A DNA stretch of 64,000 nt, taken from contig CALVPY010000006.1 of NCBI GenBank assembly GCA_944354535.1, positions 17,283 to 81,282 on the forward strand. Direction: 5' to 3'. Positions 45,026 through 53,979 of the stretch are shown in pieces. Within the stretch, counting starts at the first letter, position 1; each line of letters opens with the position of its first letter. The notes below the pieces were generated by a model that saw only the letters and a program-made list of their open reading frames with translations, was not told the DNA's origin and did no database searches. The DNA comes from an uncultured Clostridia bacterium (GTDB lineage: Bacteria > Bacillota > Clostridia > Christensenellales > Borkfalkiaceae). The position numbers were made by a program, and so were the translations under genes.

Positions 45026-46345
45026 TCAGTGCTTATTGAGCATCTTGGGCGCCTTTTTGAGCTTTTTCTTTTTCTTCTTTTTCTTGTCGCCATCGTCTTG
45101 GAGCGCCCGTTCCAGTTCTTCGAATTGCCTGTTGTATTCGACGTACTGTTCGTCGTCCTTGTGCTCTTCCTCATAAGCTTTGACGTCTTCGTTGATGGCG
45201 TCTTTGCTCTCTTTGAGGCGGCGGAGATCTTCGCGCGAGAAAGACTCGGGCAGCTGATAGACTTCAAGTTCGTCGTCGAGCGGCTTGATGGGACGGCTGA
45301 CGAGCTTGCTCTTGCCCTGCGCCAGGATCATGCGGCGGTATTCGCGTACGGCTTCGGAACCCTCCTCTGCCGCGGCTTTTCCACCGATCTTGTCCTCTTT
45401 GGGATCGCGGCTGTAAAGACCGCGGCCCGTCTTGACGCCGAGGTTGGGATTGATAAATTTATCGAATGCCCACTGAGAGTAGTCCATCCATACGAGCATG
45501 ACATAGGAAAGCCCGAAAAGGATCATGACAAGGACTGCAATGGTGACAAGGAAGCTGACCCCCGTAAAGAGCAGCGCGACCGGGATAAAGGCAAGCACGG
45601 CAAAGAAGATCGTCTGCGGGAGCGTGCCGACCGTCATCACGACGGCGTTGCGGAAGAGCGCCCAGGGGCCCTGCTTATAGTTGATGCCGAGGGAGATCAT
45701 CCACAGCGAGATGAGCCCCATCAGCGCAACGAGCACATATCCTACGATCTTGGAGGCGAGCATCCAGCCGGGAGCCGTATCCATGGCGATCAGCCAGTCC
45801 GCAAGGTTGCCCATCGTCTGCGCGATGAAGAGAGTGAGCGTGAAGAGAAAGACCGCTTCGGCTACGTTCCAGAAGTTACGGCGGATGCCGCGGACAAAGT
45901 CGTTGGCAACGAAGATGCCCTCTGTCCAGATGAGGTTGCGGATGATGTACATCCCGCCCGAAATACCGACGGCTGCAATGAGCCCGCCGACGATAAAGAG
46001 TGCGAAGAAGAGAAGATCGTTCTGAATGGCGATCCACTCCGCCATCATGGGAGTGCCGACGAGATTGGGGATGACGGGATATCCGACCCCGAGCCCGGAG
46101 CCGTAAGGCCCCATGATATTTTGTGCGGTATTTGTCATGAGCCGCCAGATAAAGACGAGGATGATGGGGATGAAGGTAATGAGCGTCAGAAGATTGACGA
46201 GCATCAATCGCCCGAACCTCCCCTTCATGATGTCCCAAAAGAGCTGCCAGCGGTTGGACGGCAAAGTGCTGCGTGCATAATCTTCACTGCGCTCTTTCCC
46301 TTCCAGCCAACGTGCGACAAGGCCCTTGCGTTCTCTGTCTGCCAT
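45026..46345 (-). CDS. Polytopic membrane protein, DUF624/YesL-like, with Lys-rich tail
   Basis: Protein of 439 residues with about six hydrophobic segments between residues 45 and 290 (for example LMLVNLLTLITFIPIILVFI). The pattern of an N-terminal WDIMKGRFGRLMLVNLL segment and paired helices resembles the DUF624/YesL family, but that is a tentative match. A charged cytosolic C-terminal domain of about 140 residues follows, ending in a nearly pure Lys stretch (KKKKKKKKLKKAP). It heads the operon with the methyltransferase and Hsp33. Confidence 0.65.
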   Translation of the reverse strand: MADRERKGLVARWLEGKERSEDYARSTLPSNRWQLFWDIMKGRFGRLMLVNLLTLITFIPIILVFIWRLMTNTAQNIMGPYGSGLGVGYPVIPNLVGTPMMAEWIAIQNDLLFFALFIVGGLIAAVGISGGMYIIRNLIWTEGIFVANDFVRGIRRNFWNVAEAVFLFTLTLFIAQTMGNLADWLIAMDTAPGWMLASKIVGYVLVALMGLISLWMISLGINYKQGPWALFRNAVVMTVGTLPQTIFFAVLAFIPVALLFTGVSFLVTIAVLVMILFGLSYVMLVWMDYSQWAFDKFINPNLGVKTGRGLYSRDPKEDKIGGKAAAEEGSEAVREYRRMILAQGKSKLVSRPIKPLDDELEVYQLPESFSREDLRRLKESKDAINEDVKAYEEEHKDDEQYVEYNRQFEELERALQDDGDKKKKKKKKLKKAPKMLNKH

Positions 46346-46400
46346 ATGTTTCTCCTGCGGATGTACAAATTAAAATTGAGGGCATGACCCCGATGAGAGT

Positions 46401-46429
46401 ATTTTAACACGAATCGGAAAATATTTCAA
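46401..46429 (-). promoter_or_regulatory. Sigma-A promoter of the membrane protein-hslO operon
   Basis: On the minus strand TTGAAA (46429-46424) and TAAAAT (46406-46401), spacer 17; it diverges from the lysine riboswitch promoter. Confidence 0.75.
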
Positions 46430-46449
46430 CTGTTCAAGGGGGAAATTCT

Positions 46450-46478
46450 TTGACTTTTCACAGAGCGTATGTTAAAAT
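46450..46478 (+). promoter_or_regulatory. Sigma-A promoter of the lysine riboswitch and asd operon
   Basis: TTGACT at 46450-46455 and TAAAAT at 46473-46478, spacer 17. The predicted start is close to the first base of the aptamer. Confidence 0.8.
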
Positions 46479-46482
46479 AAGG

Positions 46483-46655
46483 TTGCTGAACAGAGGAGCG
46501 GCAGAACAAGAGTACTTTTCCCGAGGGAGCAAGAGGCCTCCCCCTGACGGAACAGGAAAGGGTATCGCCGCCGAAACGCATGAGTACCCTCTTGCCGTGC
46601 GTTGGGAATAAGGGAGAATACCTTTATTACTGTCACCGCGGTGATGCGCTTTCGG
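46483..46655 (+). ncRNA. Lysine riboswitch (L-box) aptamer
   Basis: Leader RNA that binds lysine and controls the downstream genes. Conserved L-box blocks can be read in order: AGAGGAGC, CAAGAGTA, GAAAGGG, ATCGCCGCCGAA, TTGCCGTGCGTTGGGAATAA and ACTGTCACCG, aligning by eye with the Bacillus lysC leader. Downstream genes asd-dapA-dapB are lysine/DAP genes, a normal L-box target. A terminator follows at 46694-46720. The palindrome TCACCGCGGTGA (46633-46644) closes the aptamer side and shares GCGGTGAT with the terminator arm. Confidence 0.93.
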
Positions 46656-46693
46656 CGGGCTTCGGGTTTTTCCGAAGGGACGAGAAAAAGAGC

Positions 46694-46720
46694 AGGCGGT
46701 GATCATTCACCGTCTTTTTG
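46694..46720 (+). terminator. Riboswitch-controlled terminator before asd
   Basis: AGGCGGTGA pairs with TCACCGTCT around TCAT and five T follow. The 3' arm TCACCGT can pair instead with GCGGTGA at 46638-46644, giving an antiterminator. Confidence 0.88.
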
Positions 46721-46752
46721 TTTTCAAGCATCTTATAAAAAGGAGACGATCC

Positions 46753-47838
46753 ATGCAGAATTTACACTATAACGTCGCCGTTGTCGGCGCTACGGGAATG
46801 GTCGGTCAACGTTTCGTGACCCTTCTCGAAGGACACCCCTGGTTCACCCCCGTCGCCTTGCTCGCAAGCGCGCGCTCCGCGGGCAAGACGTATGAAGAAG
46901 CCGTCGGCCGAAAGTGGGCAATGACCTGCCCCATCCCCGAGTACGCGAAGAAGATGGTCGTGCTCGATGCGACGGCGGACGCAAAGAGCCTTGTAGGCAA
47001 AGTCGATTTCGTGTTCTGTGCCGTCGATATGAAGAAGGAGGAGATCCGCGCCCTCGAGGAAACGTATGCAAAGCTCGAGATCCCCGTCGTCTCCAACAAT
47101 TCCGCACACCGTTTCACGCCCGACGTTCCCATGATCATCCCCGAGGTCAACCCCGAACACCTCGGGATCATTCCCGCACAGAGAAAGCGCCTCGGGACCA
47201 AGCGCGGGTTTATCGCCGTCAAGAGCAACTGCTCCCTGCAGTCCTACGTTCCCCTCCTTCATCCTTTGAAGAAGTTCGGCATCGAGAGCTGCGCCGTCTG
47301 CACCTATCAGGCGATCTCGGGGGCAGGCAAGACGTTCGAAACGATGCCCGAGATCGTCGACAACGTCATCCCCTATATCGGCGGTGAAGAGGAAAAGAGC
47401 GAAAAGGAGCCCCTCAAGATCTGGGGCGGCATCGAGGGCGATGCGATCGTCCCTGCCGCAGGTCCCGTCATCACGGCGCAGTGCCTGCGCGTGCCCGTTT
47501 CGGACGGCCACACGGCGGCGGTGTTCGTGAAGTTTGCAAAGAAACCCTCCAAAGAGGAGATCCTTCAAGCGTGGGCAGCCTTTGAAGGAGAGCCGCAGAA
47601 GCTTGCTCTCCCCTCTGCTCCCAAGCAGTTCCTCCACTACTTCGAGGAGGATAACCGCCCGCAGCCCAAGCTCGACAGGATGCTGGAAAACGGCATGGCG
47701 GTGAGCGCGGGCAGGCTGAGAGAGGATGCCCTCTTTGACTACCGTTTTGTGGGGCTTTCCCACAACACGCTGCGCGGAGCGGCGGGCGGTGCGGTGCTGC
47801 TTGCCGAGCTCCTTGCGGCAAAAGGATATTTTGACTGA
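46753..47838 (+). CDS. asd: Aspartate-semialdehyde dehydrogenase
   Basis: Makes aspartate semialdehyde for lysine, DAP, threonine and methionine synthesis. The start is the ATG at 46753 with AAAGGAG; the in-frame ATG at 46699 is inside the riboswitch terminator. The 361 residues begin with GATGMVGQRFV (NADP site) and have the catalytic Cys in KSNCSLQSYV and the SGAGKTFE segment. The SNCS form with this length belongs to the archaeal/fungal-like ASADH subgroup rather than the E. coli one. First gene of asd-dapA-dapB. Confidence 0.94.
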   Translation: MQNLHYNVAVVGATGMVGQRFVTLLEGHPWFTPVALLASARSAGKTYEEAVGRKWAMTCPIPEYAKKMVVLDATADAKSLVGKVDFVFCAVDMKKEEIRALEETYAKLEIPVVSNNSAHRFTPDVPMIIPEVNPEHLGIIPAQRKRLGTKRGFIAVKSNCSLQSYVPLLHPLKKFGIESCAVCTYQAISGAGKTFETMPEIVDNVIPYIGGEEEKSEKEPLKIWGGIEGDAIVPAAGPVITAQCLRVPVSDGHTAAVFVKFAKKPSKEEILQAWAAFEGEPQKLALPSAPKQFLHYFEEDNRPQPKLDRMLENGMAVSAGRLREDALFDYRFVGLSHNTLRGAAGGAVLLAELLAAKGYFD

Positions 47839-47873
47839 GGCCGTTTTGAACGGCGAAATATAGGGAGGATACC

Positions 47874-48764
47874 ATGACCGGATTTTTGAGAGGGTCTGCA
47901 ACGGCGATGATCACCCCGTTCAACGAGAGCGGCGTCGATCTCGAAGCGTTCGGCGAGATGATGGAATACCAGATCGCGGGCGGGACGCGCGCTCTCATCG
48001 TGCTCGGCACGACGGGTGAGCCCGCTACCATGTCCGAAGAAGAGAAGGAAGCGCTCATCCGCTATGCCGTCAAAAAGGCGGCGGGTCGCGTTAAGGTCGT
48101 CATCGGCACGGGCAGCAACAATACGCAGAAGGCGGTCGAAGGCACCATCCGCGCCGAAAAGCTGGGGGCGGACGGCATCCTCGCCGTTACGCCTTATTAC
48201 AACAAATGCACGCAGAACGGCCTTGTCGCCTACTATAAGGCCATTGCGGAAGCGACGAAGCTCCCCGTCATCTGCTACAATGTCCCGGGCCGTACGGGCG
48301 TCAATATCCTGCCCGAAACGATGGCGAAGATCGCCGAGATTCCCAATATCGCGGGCATCAAGGAGGCGAGCGGGAATATGGCGCAGGTGCTGGAAACGGC
48401 GCGCCTCATCCGCGGCAAGTGCGACCTCTATTCGGGCGAAGATGCCCTCAATATGCCAATTCTGGCAGCGGGGGGAACCGCGGTCATCTCCGTCGTTTCC
48501 AACATCGCCCCCGCAGGCGTCAAGGGATTGTGCGACGCCGTCCTTGCGGGCGATCTGAAGCGCGCCAACGAATGCAACGACAAGCTCATCCCCCTTTCCA
48601 AGGCATGTTTTATCGAGGTCAACCCCATCCCCGCCAAAGCGGGTATGAATGCACTCGGATTCCATGCGGGCATTCCCCGCGCTCCCCTTTCGGAGATCGA
48701 GGAACCTCACCGCGCCGTACTTTTGAAAGCCATGAAAGAGTTCGGGCTGGAGGTGAAGGCATGA
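47874..48764 (+). CDS. dapA: 4-hydroxy-tetrahydrodipicolinate synthase
   Basis: Condenses pyruvate with aspartate semialdehyde. The 296 residues of this TIM barrel show GTTGEPATMSEEEK, Tyr in TPYYNK, CYNVPGRTGVNI and the Schiff-base Lys in AGIKEASGN. GGGAGG precedes the ATG by a few bases. Its stop overlaps the dapB start by four bases. Confidence 0.96.
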   Translation: MTGFLRGSATAMITPFNESGVDLEAFGEMMEYQIAGGTRALIVLGTTGEPATMSEEEKEALIRYAVKKAAGRVKVVIGTGSNNTQKAVEGTIRAEKLGADGILAVTPYYNKCTQNGLVAYYKAIAEATKLPVICYNVPGRTGVNILPETMAKIAEIPNIAGIKEASGNMAQVLETARLIRGKCDLYSGEDALNMPILAAGGTAVISVVSNIAPAGVKGLCDAVLAGDLKRANECNDKLIPLSKACFIEVNPIPAKAGMNALGFHAGIPRAPLSEIEEPHRAVLLKAMKEFGLEVKA

Positions 48765-49513
48765 AGGTCATCCTCTGCGGCGCGTGCGGCAGGATGGGAA
48801 GGAACGTCGCGCAGCTGTGTTTCGAGCGCGGCGTCACGGTGACGGCGGGCGTCGACGTCTCCCCCTCCCCCATTTCCTTCCCTGTCTATCAAAGCTTTGC
48901 GGAAGTAACGGAAGAGGCGGATGTTGTCATCGATTTCTCCCCCGCTTCCTCCGTCAAGGAACGGCTCGATTTCTGCAAGGCGCGGAAGAAAGGCATCGTC
49001 ATTGCGGGCACGGCGTTCTCCGACGAGGACGAGGCGCTCATTTTGGAGGCTGCAAAGGTCATCCCCGTGTTCCAGACGGGCAATCTCTCCGTCGGCGTCA
49101 ATCTTTTGCAGATGCTCGTCAAGAAGGCGGCGGAAGTGCTCGGCGATGCATTCGATGCGGAGATCGTCGAACGCCATCACAACATGAAAAAAGACGCTCC
49201 TTCGGGAACGGCGCTCATGCTTGCAAAGAGCGTCAACGAAGGTTTCGGCGGGAACAAGGAAAATGTTTACGGGCGGCACGGGCTCGTCGGTGCGCGCGAA
49301 AAGCGTGAGATCGGCATCCATGCCGTACGCGGCGGCACCATCGTCGGCGAACACGAAGTCATGTTTGCGGGGCAGGACGAAATCGTCACTCTCTCCCATT
49401 CGGCACGCAGCCGCATGGTGTTTGCCGAGGGCGCGCTGCGGGCGGCGGAGTGGCTCACATCGCAGCCTGCGGGGAAATATGACATGAACGACCTGCTTGC
49501 GGGCATTCTGTGA
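48761..49513 (+). CDS. dapB: 4-hydroxy-tetrahydrodipicolinate reductase
   Basis: Reduces the DapA product with NAD(P)H. The 250 residues start MKVILCGACGRMGRNV (Rossmann motif) and include VIDFSPASSV, ERHHNMKKDAPSGTAL with the catalytic His and Lys, and the GEHEVMF segment. The ATG is inside the ATGA overlap with dapA; an open frame reaches upstream to 48419 but is only a shadow of dapA. The later enzymes of the DAP branch are not in this window. Confidence 0.95.
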   Translation: MKVILCGACGRMGRNVAQLCFERGVTVTAGVDVSPSPISFPVYQSFAEVTEEADVVIDFSPASSVKERLDFCKARKKGIVIAGTAFSDEDEALILEAAKVIPVFQTGNLSVGVNLLQMLVKKAAEVLGDAFDAEIVERHHNMKKDAPSGTALMLAKSVNEGFGGNKENVYGRHGLVGAREKREIGIHAVRGGTIVGEHEVMFAGQDEIVTLSHSARSRMVFAEGALRAAEWLTSQPAGKYDMNDLLAGIL

Positions 49514-49560
49514 TCTCCTAAAAAAAGGCACGGATTTTTGCGAAAATGTGCGAATATCGC

Positions 49561-49589
49561 TTGACTTGAACGCGGCTTTTTGGTATGAT
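49561..49589 (+). promoter_or_regulatory. Promoter of tRNA-Thr
   Basis: TTGACT at 49561-49566 and TATGAT at 49584-49589, spacer 17, about 46 bases before the tRNA. Confidence 0.7.
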
Positions 49590-49635
49590 ATGAAAGCTGT
49601 GACGCGGTGGACTGCGTTGCAAGGAAAGCGAAAAT

Positions 49636-49711
<76 letters not shown>

Positions 49712-49740
49712 TTTTTGTTGCACGATAAGGCTGCAACGGG

Positions 49741-49780
49741 AAATCTCCACAAGATACGGACTATCTTGTGGAGATTTTTT
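49741..49780 (+). terminator. Terminator after tRNA-Thr
   Basis: AAATCTCCACAAGATA and TATCTTGTGGAGATTT form a long stem ending in T. Confidence 0.85.
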
Positions 49781-49921
49781 CTATATTCTGCGTTTTTTCT
49801 GCGGTTTTCATTTTGGCGCAACGTTTTATTTTGACGGCTGCATTTGGAGCATTTCCCTTCAAAAACAGGTTTTGAACCTTTGCGGGCTTCTTATCTTATA
49901 TTCACCCTTCATTTGCAAAGC
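49781..49921. other. Gene-free stretch at the element border
   Basis: About 140 bases, A/T-rich, between the tRNA terminator and the recombinase terminator. The attachment site should be here or very near, but without the other end of the element no core repeat can be identified. Confidence 0.5.
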
Positions 49922-49947
49922 GGCGGCACACAATCTGTGTGCCGCCG
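49922..49947 (-). terminator. Hairpin after the recombinase cluster
   Basis: GGCGGCACACA and TGTGTGCCGCC form an 11-bp stem with a three-base loop just after the last recombinase stop. The T run on the minus strand is weak. Confidence 0.65.
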
Positions 49948-49959
49948 CCCCTCTTTTTC

Positions 49960-51573
49960 CTAAAACGCTTCTTCAAGTTCTCCCCCGCCCTTCAGTACGA
50001 TGACGATTTTACCACCCTCCGGCATCACCCTGATATACTCTACCAAAAGGCGAACGGTCGTATCGTCGTACTTATGAAAGCCGATCTCCTGCCGCATGAG
50101 AATATCTTTCACACGCTCCAATTCATACTTATGGTTCTCGTTTGAGAGCAGTTTGTCCTGCGTAAGTTTGAGCTGCTCGCGCAGCGCAACAAGCTGTTTG
50201 CTGATTTTTGTCACCATCTCAATAAAGCGTTTTCCATTTCCTCCGCTTTCCTGACTCAGTGTTATGGTATCCTCCAGCTCCTTTTCCAACGTTTTGATCT
50301 GCTGTTCAAGGGCGTAGACCTCCATTGCGCCGTCCTCCCCCGTTACACCGTAAGAGAGGTTGGCAAGCAGCATCTCCATGATCTCGCCCTTATCCTCAAT
50401 CGCCCTGTTCAGGCCTCGGCAAATCGCACGATGCAGCCTCTCTTCCTCTATAGTCGGGGATCGTTTGCAGAACTCCTTTCCATGTTCTATCCTGTTCAAA
50501 CAGCGCCATACAACCTTTTTCTTTCCATTCCTCGTCCACGTCTTGCGGCGGTACGGTCTTCCACAATCCCCGCACACAAGAAGGTCTGTAAGGGCGTATT
50601 TCCCGCTGTATTTCCCCAGAACGGATGCTGTCTTATCCGATGTCCTCTGCCAGCTGCTCCTTCTTGCGATCTCCATCTGTACGGCTTTGAATGTTTGCCG
50701 GTCGATGATCGCAGGATGATTGTCCGTGATAAGATATTTTGCCATCTCGCCGCGATTCTTCTTTACCTTCTTGGTGATGCAGTTCTCGGTATAGGTCTTT
50801 TGCAGCAGCATGTCTCCGCAATAACGTTCATTGGTAAGGATGTTCTTGATTTGCGATTTGCTCCATTCGCTTTTCCCCTGCCTTGTTTTAACGCCGCGGC
50901 TTTCCAAATAGGCTTTGATTTGGTCAAGGCTGTTTCCATTCAGATACATAGAATAGATGGTGCGGATATGCTCCGCTTCATCCGGAACGATCTCGGGCGT
51001 GCCGTCCATCCCCTTCCGATACCCCAAAATGTTATAGCGGAAGGCAAACGTGCCCGATTTCATTCTCTGCTGAATGCCCCAGCGGACGTTTGCGCTGATA
51101 TTCTCACTTTCCGCCTGTGCCAAGACACTATGCAGACCGATGAACATTTCGCTGTCCGTTTTTAAGGAGTCAAGGTTTTGTTCTTCAAAGAACACCCCGA
51201 CACCCAATGCTTTGAGCTGCCTGACGTAATTGAGGCTGTCTACCGTATTCCTTGCAAAACGCGCGACCGATTTCGTCAGAATGAGGTCGATCTTTCCCTT
51301 CTTGCAATCTCGGATCATCCGCATGAAATTCGGGCGTTTCTTCGCCAGCGTGCCTGTAATTCCCTCGTCTGCGTAAATTTCCACAAACCGCCAGCGTGGG
51401 TTCTTGGAGATAGCGTCGGTATAGTGCGCCACCTGCGCCTTATAGCTTTCGAGCTGGTCTTCGCTGTCCGTTGAGACGCGGCAATAAGCAGCCACGCGCA
51501 TGACGGCGTTCTGTCTGCTTTGCCGTGAAAGCAAGGGGTTTGCGTCTATCTTTGTTACCAATTTTGCCTGCAT
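49960..51573 (-). CDS. Large serine recombinase (third gene of the cluster)
   Basis: Site-specific recombinase of 537 residues. The N-terminal resolvase domain has the nucleophile Ser34 in AYCRVSTD, YADEGITGT and KSVARFARN. It is followed by the recombinase domain, a zinc-ribbon with CGDCG and a second Cys group, and a C-terminal coiled coil (VYALEQQIKTLEKELEDT). Its GGAGG site lies inside the last codons of the preceding gene, four bases apart, so translation is coupled. It probably mediates insertion or excision together with the other two. Confidence 0.92.
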   Translation of the reverse strand: MQAKLVTKIDANPLLSRQSRQNAVMRVAAYCRVSTDSEDQLESYKAQVAHYTDAISKNPRWRFVEIYADEGITGTLAKKRPNFMRMIRDCKKGKIDLILTKSVARFARNTVDSLNYVRQLKALGVGVFFEEQNLDSLKTDSEMFIGLHSVLAQAESENISANVRWGIQQRMKSGTFAFRYNILGYRKGMDGTPEIVPDEAEHIRTIYSMYLNGNSLDQIKAYLESRGVKTRQGKSEWSKSQIKNILTNERYCGDMLLQKTYTENCITKKVKKNRGEMAKYLITDNHPAIIDRQTFKAVQMEIARRSSWQRTSDKTASVLGKYSGKYALTDLLVCGDCGRPYRRKTWTRNGKKKVVWRCLNRIEHGKEFCKRSPTIEEERLHRAICRGLNRAIEDKGEIMEMLLANLSYGVTGEDGAMEVYALEQQIKTLEKELEDTITLSQESGGNGKRFIEMVTKISKQLVALREQLKLTQDKLLSNENHKYELERVKDILMRQEIGFHKYDDTTVRLLVEYIRVMPEGGKIVIVLKGGGELEEAF

Positions 51574-51576
51574 TGT

Positions 51577-52416
51577 TTACCTCCGCCTCGCAACGATCGC
51601 TCCGTTTGCAAATTCGATGGAAATACTCCCGTCCTTCCCCGTTCTGACCTTACGAATCACCTCACGAAATAATGGCTCGCCCATTTCACCGGTCTTAAGC
51701 GCTTTGACGATCGCCTGATAAACTGTCTCTGTGTAAATGGACTTATCCTCACGACAGGCAGAAAATTTTTTGGAAGCGAGCTGCAGCAGCAATGTTTTAC
51801 CCGCCTCAAATCCGCATCGTCCGTTTACCGCACTCCACTCTTTTTCCATCCGAACGATTTCTGCGGTGTTTTGGAATCCGGTGCTCTGATGGGCACTTTC
51901 TAACAACGTACGATCCGAGGCGACGTCGGTCAAAATATCTTTTATTGTGGACAGCAGGTAGTTTTCCGAGATCGTATTGCTGTCGCAATGTGCTTCACAG
52001 ACCCAATAGCGCGCTCCCTTTTTGTCGATTTTCCTGACATATCGGCTACCGCATTCTCCGCAGACGACGTGTTTCTGTAAGAACCTGATCTCGCCGCTTG
52101 CAAGCTTGACCTCGACATACTTGCTCTCTCTGATACGACTGATTTTTCCGAACAGTTCGGGCTCAACGATTGGGGGAAATCCCTTCCCGCCTATGTAACG
52201 CTCGTCCGTGAGAATATGTTGCACTCTGCTCTTGCTCCACGGAGACATCTTTTCCTTGAACACGATGCCGCGTGCGTTTAAGCTGTCTGCAAGCGCGAGC
52301 AGGGAACTTCCCATTTCATAGTCTTTAAACATCCACTGCACGATCTTCGATTCCGCTTCATCGGGCACGACTTCTCCCCTTTCACAGCGATAACCGAACG
52401 GATAGCACCTTTTCAT
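51577..52416 (-). CDS. Serine recombinase-like protein lacking the catalytic domain
   Basis: Protein of 279 residues that matches only the middle and C-terminal parts of a large serine recombinase: the recombinase domain starting FGYRCERGEVVPDEAE, the LTDERYIGG segment and a zinc ribbon with CGECG, followed by a Cys/His pair. There is no resolvase domain and no active-site Ser. The ATG at 52416 overlaps the stop of the upstream recombinase by one base and has GGAGGAATTGTA before it, so it is a designed gene, not a fragment. It may act as a DNA-binding accessory subunit. Confidence 0.82.
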   Translation of the reverse strand: MKRCYPFGYRCERGEVVPDEAESKIVQWMFKDYEMGSSLLALADSLNARGIVFKEKMSPWSKSRVQHILTDERYIGGKGFPPIVEPELFGKISRIRESKYVEVKLASGEIRFLQKHVVCGECGSRYVRKIDKKGARYWVCEAHCDSNTISENYLLSTIKDILTDVASDRTLLESAHQSTGFQNTAEIVRMEKEWSAVNGRCGFEAGKTLLLQLASKKFSACREDKSIYTETVYQAIVKALKTGEMGEPLFREVIRKVRTGKDGSISIEFANGAIVARRR

Positions 52417-53963
52417 TACAATTCCTCCAAGGCAACGTTCAATTCGAGTCCACATTTCATCGCAAAGGTGACAGTTCCGTTTTGCTCCATCAGGACTTTT
52501 CCGACGATCTCATCAAAGAGTTCTTCGTCAAACTGCAAAAGGAAGTCTCGCTCGCTTAGACGCTTTTCCAACTTTCGCAGCTCCTCGATACTCACATCTC
52601 TCTTATCCGAGCTTAAAAGTTTCATCCTGCGGCTGCGCAATTCCGTGATCTGATTCTTCAGCTTGTCTGTCTGTCCGTAGTAAGTGACTTCGTCCAACGC
52701 CCCCTGCGCAAACAACTTGGTGTAGATGCTGTTTTGTTCGGAGAGCCGGGAGACCTCTCGGTCAATATCGGCAAGCTCTTCACTTGTACCGTTTTGTTTA
52801 AGCCGCAACGTCTGTAATTGAAGCAAGGCATCATGGACAATTATTCTTTCATTCTGTTTCAGCCGATTAAAGACATGGATAAATGCCCTGCGAAGGTCAA
52901 CGTCGAAGATGCCCGGTGCGGAACACTTTTCTTCCGTATTGCATTTCTTGCTGCAATACCAAAAGGTCTTTCCCTTCTTTTGCTGTCGTTTATATTGCCA
53001 GCCGCAATGCCTGCAATAGACTTTCCCGTAGAAAAATTCCCCTACGGCCTTATTTCCTTCTTCTCTATAATAAGTCTCTTGCCTCTTTACACGAAGTTCC
53101 TGCACCTTGCGAAAATCTTCCTCACTGATAATGGGCTCATGTGTTCCTGTATAGTAATATTTCGGAAGTTCCCCTTTATTCGGCACATTGCGGAGCGGCA
53201 AGGACATAGGCGAGTAGCTCTTCTGTAAGAGACAGTCCCCGATATATCGTTCATTTGAGAGGATTAGCCAAATCGCTCTTTTGCCCCACTTCCGATTCGG
53301 ACAATGTTCATTCATATATCTTGTAATGGCGTGCTCCCCCATGCCCGTCAAATACAACTCATAGATTTTTTTCACGTGTTCCGCTTCCTTTGGCTCTATG
53401 ACCAAACTGCCGCCGCACAGCTTGTAGCCATAGGGAGCGTTCGGGAGGTTGTAAGTCCCTTCCGCCATCTTGGAACGCGCCGATAACGCCATCCTGCGCG
53501 ACGCCGAGAGCGCTTCCCCCTGTGCAAATGCGCTCTTGATGTATAGGATCATCTCGGAGTTCATCTGCTCGGTATCGATATTATCGTTTTCAAAATAGAC
53601 GCTCACGCCATTGCTCTTGAAGAGCCGCACTGTTTCAATACACTCCAACGCATTTCTTGCAAAGCGCGTGACGCTTTTTACCAATACCCGATTCAGTTTC
53701 TTTGCCTTGACGTCAGCGATCAGTCTCTTAAATTCGGGACGTTTCTCGATCGAAGTACCCGTAAACCCTTCATCGGCATAGATGTCCACAAGCCGCATAT
53801 GCTCGTTGAGCCGAATATAATCGGTATAGTATCTTACCTGCGCATGAAATGAGTTGAGCTGGTCGTTGGAATCCGTACTCACCCTGCAGTAGGCTGCCAC
53901 ACGCAGCTTTTCATTTGCCGATTTTATCGGCGCAATCGTGATCACCTTGCCCGCCTGATTCAT
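52416..53963 (-). CDS. Large serine recombinase (first gene of the cluster)
   Basis: Site-specific recombinase of 515 residues with nucleophile Ser29 in AYCRVSTD, YADEGFTGT and KSVTRFARN in the resolvase domain, then a recombinase domain with LSNERYIGD, a zinc-ribbon (CRHCGWQYKR and a second pair, CSKKCN) and a C-terminal helical region. It differs clearly from the third gene in sequence. AAGGAGAG precedes the ATG. It follows the 50-residue gene by 16 bases. Confidence 0.92.
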   Translation of the reverse strand: MNQAGKVITIAPIKSANEKLRVAAYCRVSTDSNDQLNSFHAQVRYYTDYIRLNEHMRLVDIYADEGFTGTSIEKRPEFKRLIADVKAKKLNRVLVKSVTRFARNALECIETVRLFKSNGVSVYFENDNIDTEQMNSEMILYIKSAFAQGEALSASRRMALSARSKMAEGTYNLPNAPYGYKLCGGSLVIEPKEAEHVKKIYELYLTGMGEHAITRYMNEHCPNRKWGKRAIWLILSNERYIGDCLLQKSYSPMSLPLRNVPNKGELPKYYYTGTHEPIISEEDFRKVQELRVKRQETYYREEGNKAVGEFFYGKVYCRHCGWQYKRQQKKGKTFWYCSKKCNTEEKCSAPGIFDVDLRRAFIHVFNRLKQNERIIVHDALLQLQTLRLKQNGTSEELADIDREVSRLSEQNSIYTKLFAQGALDEVTYYGQTDKLKNQITELRSRRMKLLSSDKRDVSIEELRKLEKRLSERDFLLQFDEELFDEIVGKVLMEQNGTVTFAMKCGLELNVALEEL

Positions 53964-53979
53964 CTTCTTTCGGCTCTCC

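Noticed and set aside
46699-46752. Upstream ATG for asd
   Set aside because: It falls in the riboswitch terminator; the ATG at 46753 has the proper ribosome binding site and family start.
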